Shown piece after piece: positions 23,419 to 32,334 of a stretch of 35,735 bases of DNA. Positions within the stretch are counted from its first letter, which is position 1. Each line of letters begins with the position of its first letter. The stretch lies in assembly GCA_014874415.1 (NCBI GenBank), contig JACWAI010000039.1, forward strand, positions 1 through 35,735. The letters run 5' to 3'. The position numbers were made by a program, and so were the translations under genes. The notes beneath the pieces were generated by a model, which worked only from the letters and a program-made list of their open reading frames with translations, was not told the DNA's origin and searched no databases. This DNA is from Nitrososphaerales archaeon. GTDB lineage: Archaea > Thermoproteota > Nitrososphaeria > Nitrososphaerales > Gagatemarchaeaceae.

Positions 23419-23850
23419 ATGGACCTTCGCCGAGTTCGCTCTCTCGACTACTGGCTGAGTTTCATCAAGTTCGACCTAGTCGGACTCTCGGGCATCGTAG
23501 TCAACGAAGGGGTGCTGGTGCTGCTCGTAAACGGAGGGATGTACCTCCTCTATGCGAGCGCCATAGCCATCGAGGTGTCCATCATATCCAACTTCGTCCT
23601 GAACGATTTCTGGACTTTCCGTGACAGAAGGCATGGGCACATCGCCGTCAGGATGCTGAAGTTCAACGGGCTCATGCTGATCGGGTTGGTGGTGAACCTG
23701 GGCATACTCTTCGTAGGCACCGCCTACCTTGACTTGCCGTACACGATAGCGAACCTCGTCGGCATAGGGGCGGCGTTCCTGCTGAGGTACTGGCTGAGCA
23801 TACGACTCACTTGGATAAAGAAAGAGGAGGAGTCGGTGGAGCCGACCTAG
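23419..23850 (+). CDS. GtrA-like membrane protein
   Basis: 143 residues with four hydrophobic helices. Family marks: FDLVGLSGIVVNEGVLVLL in the first helix, ISNFVLNDFWTF (the Asn-x2-Trp-Thr-Phe signature, with Asp between) and a final FLLRYWLSIRLTW. GtrA-like proteins are thought to help move lipid-linked sugars across membranes or take part in surface polysaccharide synthesis. In archaea they are often fused to or beside a glycosyltransferase; none is seen here. The positively charged-then-acidic tail (KKEEESVEPT) is cytoplasmic. Confidence 0.82.
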   Translation: MDLRRVRSLDYWLSFIKFDLVGLSGIVVNEGVLVLLVNGGMYLLYASAIAIEVSIISNFVLNDFWTFRDRRHGHIAVRMLKFNGLMLIGLVVNLGILFVGTAYLDLPYTIANLVGIGAAFLLRYWLSIRLTWIKKEEESVEPT

Positions 23851-24000
23851 GTAGATGACCTGCGCAGCTCTCGAGTCTCTCCGATTGCGCCAGGAGCAAA
23901 GTCCGCCCTCAACTCTGCAAGACTCCTGCCATGACCGCTTCATCCCCCTGACACCGCCTGAAAAGAAAGGACAAAAGACCATGCGTTGGGTGCTCGAGGG

Positions 24001-24288
24001 TTGAGCGAGGAGCAGTTCAACGAGTGGGTCAACAGGAGGTCGAACCTGCCTCTATCGGTGAAGGGGCACACATTCGTCCTGAAGGGGGATAACCTCGTCG
24101 TCGTAGACGGGGGGAAGTTCCTCTACGAAGACGCCCTGCGACTGGTGAAGCTGATCAACTCAGGGAACCCCTTCGACCAGATCAACGCAAGCGTCATGAT
24201 CGCAGAGAGGAACGGCGCCCTGAGGTTCATCGTCCTGGCCCTGGTGGCAGCAATCTTCATCGTCGCGATCCTCCTGGCGCTCCGCTAG
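24001..24288 (+). CDS. Small tail-anchored protein of unknown function
   Basis: 95 residues from the TTG at 24001; a TTG five codons earlier (23986) is also possible. A soluble N-terminal part with SEEQFNEWVNRR and alternating hydrophobic strands (HTFVLKGDNLVVVDGG) is followed by a C-terminal hydrophobic helix (about residues 73-93) ending in a single Arg, the layout of a tail-anchored membrane protein. No family is recognised. It converges on the UPF0182 gene with a five-base gap between the stops. Confidence 0.55.
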   Translation: MSEEQFNEWVNRRSNLPLSVKGHTFVLKGDNLVVVDGGKFLYEDALRLVKLINSGNPFDQINASVMIAERNGALRFIVLALVAAIFIVAILLALR

Positions 24289-24293
24289 CGCTG

Positions 24294-27029
24294 CTATGCG
24301 CTGATCGTGACGTAGAACAGCTCGGTGACGCCTGAGGTGGGCACTCTGAGCACCCCGAAATTCAAGTTCCCCGAAGAGTCTGTCCAGGCGTAAACCGTAT
24401 TGCCCGCGCTCCCAGGTCCGTAGTTCTGGAGGAGGGCGCCGACCGCTGCGATGGTCTCGTTGGCGCCTGCCCTGCTCAGGGATACGCTCCCGACGCTGAC
24501 CCAGACGGTGGGGTTGACCGAAGTGGCGTTCACCAGGGCGTACCCCTTCGACGTGATGAGCGAGTCTATCTGGTGGGTGACAGCCTCCAACGTCGGGCTC
24601 GCGACCGCGGTGGAGTTCGTGATTCCGAGATTTTCGAATGCGGCGGTCGCGTCAGCGCCGACCGCCACTGTCCCGGTCGACGGGTTCACGGCTGTCATGA
24701 AGGGGAGCTGTGTGACCACCCCCGAAGTCCCGGGGTTCGTATAAACGGCCACAAAATAGGTCAGCACCCCGCCGACAGAATAGAGGAGGTACGAGCCGAA
24801 CCTGTTGTTGGGGAGGAGGGTGAGTTGCGTCCTCACCTGCTGGTTGGTGGTGAGTGCGTTCTCGGCGGCCGCAGGGCCTATAATCAACGACGACTGCGAC
24901 GGGTTCTGATAGACGTAGATCTGGCCTAGCCTGTCCCCGCCGTAGGCCACGTAGAGGGCCCCGAGGTTCTTGCTCACAACCCCCTGGTACTGGACGAGCT
25001 GCAGGCCCACGAAGTAGGTGCTGTTCCCGACAGCGAACGGAATGTACTGCAGCGTGCTGTTCGCCGCCCGCTCATAGAACTGGGTCCCCGACCTGAACAC
25101 GAAGGGGTCGCTCACGTGGTAGACGAAGTCGTAGTCTAGCTGCCCCGGGACGTTGGGGGAGCCGAGCAACTGCTCAGGGTACCGCAGCTGGGGGACGAGC
25201 CAGGCGGGAGGCGCCTTCCAGCTCGAGTAGTAGTTCTGGTAGAACTGCGTGAGGAAGTCGGAAGAGTTGGTACCGAGCAGGTTCGAAACGGTGTACCCCT
25301 GCATGGACCCGTCCTGGATGTTAACCAACACCACTCCGAAGAACCTGAGGTACGGGCTCGCGGAGAAGCCCGACTGCAAGGGATAGTTGATGTAGACCTG
25401 GACCGCGTAGTAGAGGTTCTTCCCATCGGAGACGATGTACGAAGAGGGGTCCATGGTGAGGCCGGAGATGAGTATGTCCCCCACCCTGGAGAATACGTTC
25501 CTGTTCCAGAGCATGTTGATGGATTGCCCCGAGAACGCGAACCCGAGTTGCCCCTCCGCGAAGGTGAACCACATCGTCTTCTGCCATCCGCTGAGCGTGT
25601 AATCCGGAGCCCCGCCGTAGGAGACGTTCTGGACCTCGTCGTATCCTGGGACGTTGACGTAGACGCTCCCCGAGAAGCCATCCCCCTCGCCGTAGTAGAT
25701 TGGAGGCTCAGACGCGATGCCGAAGGCGCTCGTGGTCGGGACGACCGTGCCGTTGTGGGTGTTGATTACAAGGACCTTGGCCGCATGGGTGTAGATGAGA
25801 TGCGTGCTGATCCAGTCGCTCGAGGGGAAGGACGGCGTGGTGGGGGAGACCCAATATTCGGTCCCGTTGTAAAAGACGATCTCCGAGCTCGCGAGCTGCA
25901 TCCAGTTGTAAGCCCCTATCTCCTTCGTATTGATGACCGTGGCAGCCTGCTGGTCCCACTGCCTGACCAGGTCAAGGGTGGTCGTCGGGTTGCTGGTGGG
26001 GAGGCTCGATATGTTCTCGACCTGGATGTTGTCTAGGCCCGCGGCCCATCTCGTGACAGTGATCTGCTTCTGAGTCTGGGGGTACCACTGGTAGGCGAGA
26101 TAGTTGTTGTTCCAGTTGAAGTAGTAGAACGCCCCTATGCCCACCTGGACCACAAGGATGACAGCCAGCACTACAGCCAGACCTTTGAAGAGGGCACGCC
26201 TCGGATCCTCAACCCTCCTCCTGTAGAGGTAGAAGACCCCGACGAGGTTCAGGAGGAACGCGCTCCAGGCTATCCCGTAGACGTAGGGGGTGGCCACGTT
26301 CATCAGCCAGTAGGGAGCGCCCACAATGACTTCGAGCAGTATCAGCGCAGTCAGGGTGAGGAGGTTCCTGGTGGGGACGTCGCTCTGTCTGATGGCCAGG
26401 TTGGAGAGAAGGCGCAGGACCACCCTGATAGCGAGGACGGCCAGTATTGCAGAGATTACGTACGAGAGGAAGGCATACTGAATCGAGAGGGAGGGCATCA
26501 TGTTGACGAAGCCCGCGCCCGTCGTCGAGGTGATGGGGAGGGCGAAGATGCCCGGGACGGCTCCCCAGCTTCCGAGGCCCATGGACATCATCATTATGGG
26601 GTTCATTATCGGTCCGAGGAAGAGGAAGCCTCCGTAGTTCACGAAAAGATAGAAACCCAGGGCCCACTTTACGGCCTGCCAGAGTCCCCAGAGCCAGACG
26701 TTCATCTTCTCGCTAGGCCTGTTTTCGTTGGCCTCGTAGGGCCTCATGAGACGGTAGGCGACGGTGCCCAGCCTCCAGAGGTCGCTCCCTCCGGGGCGCG
26801 GGTAGACCAGCAGCAGGGCGAAGAGAGCCGCAGCCACGAAGGTGTAGTCGTGGTAGAAGTTGATTCCGAACCAGTCGAGGCCCGCCTTCGACGAAAAGAC
26901 GTGCTCCGCTATCGACCACTGGAGCACGACCCAGGCCACGGCCAGAACTGCTATGGCGACGACGATCGCGACTACTAATATCGACAGCCGTCTGAAGAGC
27001 CTCGGCTGACCCTCGTCTTTGGCTTCCAA
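24294..27029 (-). CDS. UPF0182 family large membrane protein
   Basis: 911 residues from the TTG at 27029. The open frame reaches a TTG at 27080, but a TATA-like sequence at 27050-27061 sits 27 bases before the chosen start. The N-terminal ~320 residues contain about seven hydrophobic helices, with the family-typical DWFGINFYHDYTF segment after the first. The remaining ~590 residues are an outside domain with many Tyr-Asn patches (ENISSLPTSNPTTTLDLVRQWD, YWVSPTTPSFPSSDW and similar). UPF0182 proteins occur in actinobacteria, cyanobacteria, clostridia and archaea; their function is unknown. It lies 120 bases downstream of ileS on the same strand and may be transcribed separately. Confidence 0.85.
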   Translation of the reverse strand: MEAKDEGQPRLFRRLSILVVAIVVAIAVLAVAWVVLQWSIAEHVFSSKAGLDWFGINFYHDYTFVAAALFALLLVYPRPGGSDLWRLGTVAYRLMRPYEANENRPSEKMNVWLWGLWQAVKWALGFYLFVNYGGFLFLGPIMNPIMMMSMGLGSWGAVPGIFALPITSTTGAGFVNMMPSLSIQYAFLSYVISAILAVLAIRVVLRLLSNLAIRQSDVPTRNLLTLTALILLEVIVGAPYWLMNVATPYVYGIAWSAFLLNLVGVFYLYRRRVEDPRRALFKGLAVVLAVILVVQVGIGAFYYFNWNNNYLAYQWYPQTQKQITVTRWAAGLDNIQVENISSLPTSNPTTTLDLVRQWDQQAATVINTKEIGAYNWMQLASSEIVFYNGTEYWVSPTTPSFPSSDWISTHLIYTHAAKVLVINTHNGTVVPTTSAFGIASEPPIYYGEGDGFSGSVYVNVPGYDEVQNVSYGGAPDYTLSGWQKTMWFTFAEGQLGFAFSGQSINMLWNRNVFSRVGDILISGLTMDPSSYIVSDGKNLYYAVQVYINYPLQSGFSASPYLRFFGVVLVNIQDGSMQGYTVSNLLGTNSSDFLTQFYQNYYSSWKAPPAWLVPQLRYPEQLLGSPNVPGQLDYDFVYHVSDPFVFRSGTQFYERAANSTLQYIPFAVGNSTYFVGLQLVQYQGVVSKNLGALYVAYGGDRLGQIYVYQNPSQSSLIIGPAAAENALTTNQQVRTQLTLLPNNRFGSYLLYSVGGVLTYFVAVYTNPGTSGVVTQLPFMTAVNPSTGTVAVGADATAAFENLGITNSTAVASPTLEAVTHQIDSLITSKGYALVNATSVNPTVWVSVGSVSLSRAGANETIAAVGALLQNYGPGSAGNTVYAWTDSSGNLNFGVLRVPTSGVTELFYVTISA

Positions 27030-27049
27030 CCTTCGGTGGCCCGTTGCTC

Positions 27050-27061
27050 CTCTATTTACGC
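27050..27061 (-). promoter_or_regulatory. TATA-like box of the UPF0182 gene
   Basis: GCGTAAATAGAG on the minus strand, centred 27 bases before the TTG at 27029. It supports that start over the upstream TTG at 27080. Confidence 0.4.
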
Positions 27062-27149
27062 AGGAGCAAATCCCGAACAAGTCTCTACTGATGCTTCGTG
27101 GGATGCGGGGACTGCTTGGCTGGACTGCGCAGACCTTCTCCAGAGCATG

Positions 27150-30100
27150 CTACTCGACCTTCAGAAACACTGGCTTCCCGTCCAGGTCTGCCTCGGACCA
27201 GTTTCTTGCCCCGGTCCTCTCCTTGGTCAGGTACACCTTCCTGACCCTTACGAGATAGGCCAACTGTTCCGCCAATGGCTCCACCAGGCCGAGATCGTCT
27301 TCCTCGAGCCCCGCCACGCTGGCCGACCGGAGCATCACCGTCGGGACGAAACCTCTTTCCTTCCTGAGCGCCTGGAGCCTCCGCGCCAGGTCTCTGACGA
27401 GCCCCTCCGCTACGAGCTTGCTGTCCCTCTCTTTCTTCAGGGCGACGAAGACACCCGACTTCTCTGCCACTTCGTATCCTTCCATCGGAGTCGCGACTAA
27501 CTCGAATGCGGAGAGGGGCACCTCTGCGGCCCCCGCTTTCACCGGCCGTCCCAACCAGTAGATGCGCAGCGCCTCGCTCCCTTCGAGCTTCCCAAGCGCG
27601 CCCAGGACCTCCCTCGTCCTCTCTTTGAACAGGGCGCCGACCCTGGACGGGTTGGGTCTCAGAGCGAAAGCCGCAGGGAATGTCTCCGCGCTTGTAGTCA
27701 CTCCGACGTCCTTGACGTTGCATAGCAATGAAACGGTCTCCCTCCCCCTCTTCGCGACCTTTGCGTCAGCAGGCTGGACAAGCACCTTCAGAGACCGGAG
27801 TGGCCACCTCCGTTTCAGCCTCGCCTTCATCCTCGCAGAGTTGCACGCCTCTTCAACCTTGAGCGAGTAGTCTACCAGAGCCTCGGCGGAGGCGGACCCT
27901 GCCGATCTCTTCTCCTCCCACCCCATCGCGAGCAGCGGAGTCCCCCATTTCCTTCGGGCGAAGACCTCCTGGAAGAGGAACTCGGTGGCGAAGGGCGCTA
28001 TCGGATGGAGCAGCTCGTCCGCAGCCCTGAGGGCGTGGCCAAGGACCGCGTAGATCGCCAGCCGCCTCTTCCTTTCTCGAGGGTCGTCATTCCAGAGCTC
28101 GCCTCTGACGAGCCTGACGTAGGTCTGGCTCAGGTGAGAGATCACGAGCTCTTCCATCGACTTTGCGCTCTCATTGAACCTCCCCTTGCCGAAGCCTTCG
28201 AGGACGTCCTCCTCTGCCGATGCGAGTTTTCGGAGCAGCCATCTGTCGACCGAGGTGAGGAGCCCGTTCTTGGACGCCCAGGCGACCGTGTGCTCGACCG
28301 GGTCGTACCCGTCGACGGCCCCGTTCTGCTGGAGGTAGAGGTGGAGATGGTACAGGGTGTTCATCACCTGGTAGGGCCTCCCAACCATCTCCTTCATGTC
28401 GAAGTTCACCGAGTCCTCGGGGGAAGCCTTCGCGATGGTGTAGAACCGCGCCACGTCCACCGAGTTGTTCCGAAGAAGGTCCAGCCCCTCTATTCCGTTG
28501 CCGAGGCTCTTGCTCATCTTCTGCCCCTTCTCGTCGAGCACGTGCCCCTGGAACAGGAACATCCTGTAGGGGGAGATCGCCTTCCCCGTCCGTATCACGT
28601 TGAGGAGGAGGAGCGTATATGCCCACCCCCTCGTCTGGTCTATCCCCTCGGTGAGAAACTTCACAGGCACCAGGGTTCTGAACTCCTCGTCTGTGAACGA
28701 GGAGTAGGGAGCGGAACCGCTGTTGTGCCATGGGTCCAGGACGAAGGGCTCTCTGGTCGCCCTCCCCCCGCACTTCGGGCATTTCAGGACCACCCTGTCG
28801 ATCCACGGCCTGTGCAGCTCGAACCTGGGCCCGTCGGGGAGCTTCGACGCTGCGCCCACTATCGCCTTCCTTGAGAAAGCTCCGGTCTTCTCGCCGCACT
28901 CCTCGCAGACCCATATCGGGAGGGGTGTCCCCCAGACCCTCTCCCTGGTAACACACCAGGGCGGAGAGTCGGCCAGCCCAGCCAGAAACCTGTTCCTGGG
29001 GCCGTCGAAGAAGTATTCGACCTGCTCGGCCGCCTTTACAACGTCCGCCCTTATCTTGTCCACCCAGTAGAAGTACTCCCGCCTCGCCAGCCAGACCAGC
29101 CTGTCGTTGGACCTCCAGCAGACGGGATAGTCGTGCACCAGCTTCCCGGCGCTGACCAGTGCCCCCTTCTCCCTGAGCGCATCTACCACAGGTTCGTCCG
29201 CGTCCCTCGCGAACATCCCGGCGAACCTGCCTGCTTCGGCGGTGAACCTGACCCTGTCGTCGAAGGGGGCGAACACAGGGAGCCCGCGCCGCATGGCGAC
29301 GGCGAAGTCCTCCTCCCCGTTGGCCGGTGACATGTGGACGAGGCCCGTGCCTGTGGTCACGTCGACGTAATCTTCGGCGACGACCCTATGGGCCCCTTCC
29401 CTGAACTCCTCCTTCTGAAGGCCAGGTATGAAGTCGAGCAGGGGATGCTCGTACTTCAGCCCCTCCATCTCCTTCCCCGTCACCCGCTTCCTCGTCTCCC
29501 CGAACTGCACTCCCAGCTCCTCAGCGAGCGCCTCCTTCCTGGAGGCGTTGACGACCCACACCTCGTCCCCGACCTGGACGTACTCATATTCAGAATCGGG
29601 CTTGACCCCGACCAGCTCGTCTGTCACGACCGTGAAAGGCATGGTCGTCCAGAGCACGAGGAACGCCCCGTCCTCGGTCCTCGCCTTGTAGTAGAGGCTC
29701 GGGTCTTCGAGCTTCTCGTATCCACCGAGCGACACCTCTCCCGCGCTGAGGGCTGTCTGGCACCTGGGGCAGTAGGGGACGACCTTGAACCCCTCTCCGA
29801 GGAGGCCCCTCTTCCAAGCGGTCTCAAGGTATGTCCACTCCCTCTCGATGTATGAATCTCTGTATGTCATGTACGCCTTGTTCTTGTCCAGCATCAGGCC
29901 GAGGAGCCTGTCCGCCTCCTCCCAGTCCCGCCTGTACTTCCCTATGATTAGCTTGCACTCGGCGACGAGCTTGTCGACCCCGACCCTCTCCAGGTCCTCC
30001 CACTTGTTCCCCGAGAGGCCTAGCTCCTTCTCTGCCTGGAGCTCGACAGGGAGCCCCTGGGTGTCCCAGCCTCCGCGGAATACTATGTTCTCCCCTTCGA

Positions 30101-30350
30101 GGGTCCTGTACCTGTACCACAGGTCCTTCATCATCCTCCCCCTGACGTGGCCCACGTGGGGCTGGTTGTTCAGGGTGGGGGGGCCCTCGACGTAGCCCAC
30201 CGGCTTGTTCTTCGATACTCTCCTGGCGATTTGGCTCTTCACCGAAGGGGACGCGTAGAACCTCCTTACCCTCGCTTCGATCTTCTTCCAGCCGTACTCA
30301 GAGCTGAGTGTCTCGCGCTTCCTAGAACGACGGCTTAATTTTGCGACCAC
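27150..30350 (-). CDS. ileS: Isoleucyl-tRNA synthetase
   Basis: 1066 residues from a GTG, normal for archaeal enzymes. Attaches isoleucine to tRNA-Ile and edits valine. HIGH signature HVGH at residues 65-68 in GPPTLNNQPHVGHV, GGWDTQGLP soon after, a CP1 editing domain with the TTMPFTVV and TGTGLVHMSPANGEEDF segments that separate IleRS from ValRS, zinc-type CEECG and CPKCG pairs, and a perfect KMSKS at 611-615. The anticodon-binding helical domain and the C-terminal extension follow. A TATA-like box lies 31 bases before the start. Confidence 0.96.
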   Translation of the reverse strand: MVAKLSRRSRKRETLSSEYGWKKIEARVRRFYASPSVKSQIARRVSKNKPVGYVEGPPTLNNQPHVGHVRGRMMKDLWYRYRTLEGENIVFRGGWDTQGLPVELQAEKELGLSGNKWEDLERVGVDKLVAECKLIIGKYRRDWEEADRLLGLMLDKNKAYMTYRDSYIEREWTYLETAWKRGLLGEGFKVVPYCPRCQTALSAGEVSLGGYEKLEDPSLYYKARTEDGAFLVLWTTMPFTVVTDELVGVKPDSEYEYVQVGDEVWVVNASRKEALAEELGVQFGETRKRVTGKEMEGLKYEHPLLDFIPGLQKEEFREGAHRVVAEDYVDVTTGTGLVHMSPANGEEDFAVAMRRGLPVFAPFDDRVRFTAEAGRFAGMFARDADEPVVDALREKGALVSAGKLVHDYPVCWRSNDRLVWLARREYFYWVDKIRADVVKAAEQVEYFFDGPRNRFLAGLADSPPWCVTRERVWGTPLPIWVCEECGEKTGAFSRKAIVGAASKLPDGPRFELHRPWIDRVVLKCPKCGGRATREPFVLDPWHNSGSAPYSSFTDEEFRTLVPVKFLTEGIDQTRGWAYTLLLLNVIRTGKAISPYRMFLFQGHVLDEKGQKMSKSLGNGIEGLDLLRNNSVDVARFYTIAKASPEDSVNFDMKEMVGRPYQVMNTLYHLHLYLQQNGAVDGYDPVEHTVAWASKNGLLTSVDRWLLRKLASAEEDVLEGFGKGRFNESAKSMEELVISHLSQTYVRLVRGELWNDDPRERKRRLAIYAVLGHALRAADELLHPIAPFATEFLFQEVFARRKWGTPLLAMGWEEKRSAGSASAEALVDYSLKVEEACNSARMKARLKRRWPLRSLKVLVQPADAKVAKRGRETVSLLCNVKDVGVTTSAETFPAAFALRPNPSRVGALFKERTREVLGALGKLEGSEALRIYWLGRPVKAGAAEVPLSAFELVATPMEGYEVAEKSGVFVALKKERDSKLVAEGLVRDLARRLQALRKERGFVPTVMLRSASVAGLEEDDLGLVEPLAEQLAYLVRVRKVYLTKERTGARNWSEADLDGKPVFLKVE

Positions 30351-30376
30351 TCAACAGGGACCCTCTCCCTTTGCCC

Positions 30377-30386
30377 ATATTTTAAC
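30377..30386 (-). promoter_or_regulatory. TATA-like box of ileS
   Basis: GTTAAAATAT on the minus strand, centred 31 bases before the GTG at 30350. Confidence 0.5.
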
Positions 30387-30441
30387 GATGACGGCCGGTG
30401 GACGCGCGAACGGAGATGGACCTCGCATTACGGAGGATGGA

Positions 30442-31380
30442 CTATACCAGCGTGATTGAAAGGAGGTTGAGGCTGAATGTCGAGTCGAATAACGATGAAG
30501 TGCTGCTGCTCGAAGACGCCACGCTGAATTCTGTGAGCACCGTCCCCCCCGATAACGAGCCTAGGTCAATCTTGATGCTCCCGATATTCGCCGAAACACC
30601 GCAGTAGGTCTCCGTGTACGGGACGGAATTGGGCGAGTAGGTGGTCACCGGCATGGAGGTAGACCCATAGGTCACCGTGCTAGAGTTAGCTGCGTGGAGG
30701 TTCCCCCCGGAGATAAAGAGGGTCGATATGTAGGAGCTGTCGGTCACCAGGCCGAAGAAGTCTGCAATGAAACCGAAGCTCTGGGCTTCGCTACTGGTCA
30801 GGTTCTGAGTCTGTCCAGAGTATTGCGCCTGTGCTGCGGCGAACGTTCCGTCCTGGGCCACATAAGCCACCACGTTCTCGCCGGGCGTGTTCGAGCCCGT
30901 TGCCGTGATGTTGAACGCGATCTTGTCATAAGTTGACCCGTTGACCGTCGCAGGCCCCAGGGAGGTGAAGCTGTATGTCCCAGAGCTCGGAGGGCCCGAT
31001 GAGTTGCCCGTGGTCGCGCTCGAGAAACCTATTGCCATGGCTGAATACTCGTTCACAATCGTGGCCATGTTGCTGGTGGGTGGAGCGGAGCTGTTAGCGC
31101 ACGAACCAGAGGTCGTCTGGGTCGTGGACTGGGCGCTCGTGGACGTCGAACCCTGGGACGAAGTCGCGGACGTCGACTGGGAGGGCGTGGTGGAAGTCGT
31201 AACTGCTTGACTTGAAGTCGTGGAACTAGAGCTTCCTGAACTATTGGACGAGCTTGACGACGGAGCCAGGGCAAGGAAATACACCCCGACCCCCGCGGCG
31301 GCGACGATGACTATGATGACAGCTATCGCCGCGGCAGGATTTATCCCTCGTCTCGAGCTTAACTTCACAGAATCCGACAA
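30442..31380 (-). CDS. Membrane-anchored Ser/Thr-rich surface protein
   Basis: 312 residues from a TTG. A basic start (KLSSRRGINP) and one hydrophobic helix (about residues 16-38) are followed by a low-complexity linker made almost wholly of Ser, Thr and Gln (about 40-95), as in heavily O-glycosylated archaeal surface proteins. A ~215-residue outside domain follows with several NxS/T sites and two Cys (in GSCANSS and TYCGVSA). The C-terminus is again Ser-rich, then hydrophobic (FDSTFSLNLLSITLV). The family is not recognised; probably a cell-surface or binding protein. Confidence 0.65.
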   Translation of the reverse strand: MSDSVKLSSRRGINPAAAIAVIIVIVAAAGVGVYFLALAPSSSSSNSSGSSSSTTSSQAVTTSTTPSQSTSATSSQGSTSTSAQSTTQTTSGSCANSSAPPTSNMATIVNEYSAMAIGFSSATTGNSSGPPSSGTYSFTSLGPATVNGSTYDKIAFNITATGSNTPGENVVAYVAQDGTFAAAQAQYSGQTQNLTSSEAQSFGFIADFFGLVTDSSYISTLFISGGNLHAANSSTVTYGSTSMPVTTYSPNSVPYTETYCGVSANIGSIKIDLGSLSGGTVLTEFSVASSSSSTSSLFDSTFSLNLLSITLV

Positions 31381-31394
31381 TGGGCCCAGGATTC

Positions 31395-31404
31395 CCTTAA
31401 AAGA
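31395..31404 (-). promoter_or_regulatory. TATA-like box of the surface protein gene
   Basis: TCTTTTAAGG on the minus strand, centred about 20 bases before the TTG at 31380, slightly closer than usual; a start further downstream is possible. Confidence 0.3.
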
Positions 31405-31487
31405 GTTGCTGAGAATCTTGCCACGAAGGCGTCAAACGTTTAGGGCGAGCGCAGCGCTGAACGCGAAGGAGATGCCCCCTGCATTCC

Positions 31488-32177
31488 CTAGGTGCCTGCG
31501 AAGAGCCTGTCGGAGTTTTGTGAAGGGAGCCCGGCCTCCCTTATCTTCGAGGCAGCTTCCTCCAAATCGTAGCTCGCCCTCCTGATTTCGACCCTTACGT
31601 CCGTTCCTTCGACCGTCAACAGCGCGAAGGACGCCCTAGGATCTCCGTCTCTGGGCTGTCCCACCGACCCCGGGTTGAAGACAACCCCTTCCGTCCCCTT
31701 CCACACGTAGGGGATGTGAGTATGCCCGAGACCTATCATGCTTACCCGGAGCTTTCCGAGGTAGTGGCCGAACAGGTCCGAATGGGTCCTGGGGTCGGCG
31801 TATTCCCAAAGCCTGTCGTCCGGGGTGCCGTGCACGAAATAGACCTCCTTCGACCCGATCATCACCCGCATCTCCTGCGGAAGTCGTCTGAGGTAGTCGA
31901 AGCTGTCTACGGTCAGCATCCGGGATGTCCACTTCGAGGACATCGCCGCCTTGACGCTGAATAGCGAGACGTCTCCAGTCAGCGCAGCTGCGTCATGGTT
32001 CCCGAGGATGCACTTCGCCCCCCGCGCCTTCACCGTCGAGATGACCTCGTTGGGCTCGGCTCCGTAGTCGACGAGGTCTCCAAGACAGTAGAGCTCCAGC
32101 CCGCCCGCCTCCTTGAGGACCGCATCCAGTGCCTCCATGTTCGCGTGGACGTCAGAGATCACGGCTATCTCTTGCAA
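31488..32177 (-). CDS. Calcineurin-like metallophosphoesterase (YfcE/MJ0936 type)
   Basis: 229 residues. All family blocks are present in order: DVHAN (residues 9-13), GDLVDYG (33-39), GNHD (59-62), VHGTPDD near 115, and GHTHIPY near 151, followed by NPGSVGQPR. These residues bind two metal ions for phosphodiester or phosphomonoester hydrolysis in a cytoplasmic enzyme; the natural substrate is not readable. The ATG has a TATA-like box 28 bases upstream, so the message is probably leaderless. It is divergent from the ESCRT-III cluster. Confidence 0.88.
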   Translation of the reverse strand: MQEIAVISDVHANMEALDAVLKEAGGLELYCLGDLVDYGAEPNEVISTVKARGAKCILGNHDAAALTGDVSLFSVKAAMSSKWTSRMLTVDSFDYLRRLPQEMRVMIGSKEVYFVHGTPDDRLWEYADPRTHSDLFGHYLGKLRVSMIGLGHTHIPYVWKGTEGVVFNPGSVGQPRDGDPRASFALLTVEGTDVRVEIRRASYDLEEAASKIREAGLPSQNSDRLFAGT

Positions 32178-32200
32178 CGCGGCTCCAGATGCTGTTCGGA

Positions 32201-32210
32201 GGTTAAAGGT
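32201..32210 (-). promoter_or_regulatory. TATA-like box of the metallophosphoesterase gene
   Basis: ACCTTTAACC on the minus strand, centred 28 bases before the start at 32177. Confidence 0.5.
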
Positions 32211-32334
32211 CTAGCATCGCGGCCATCGCATGAAAGGCCGTTGTCAAAAAGAACAAATCTTAATGCGGTTGTGAAGAAGATTATACTACCCCCCACTTAG
32301 AGAATTTGAGAGCGCGTGATATTCGAAGCTATCC

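Noticed and set aside
23851-24000. Possible small C/D-box RNA in the gap after the GtrA-like gene
   Set aside because: A GATGAC-like string is present but no convincing full C and D box pair or guide arrangement could be read.
30398-30607. 69-codon plus-strand frame
   Set aside because: It is antisense to the C-terminal part of the Ser/Thr-rich surface protein and lacks independent support.
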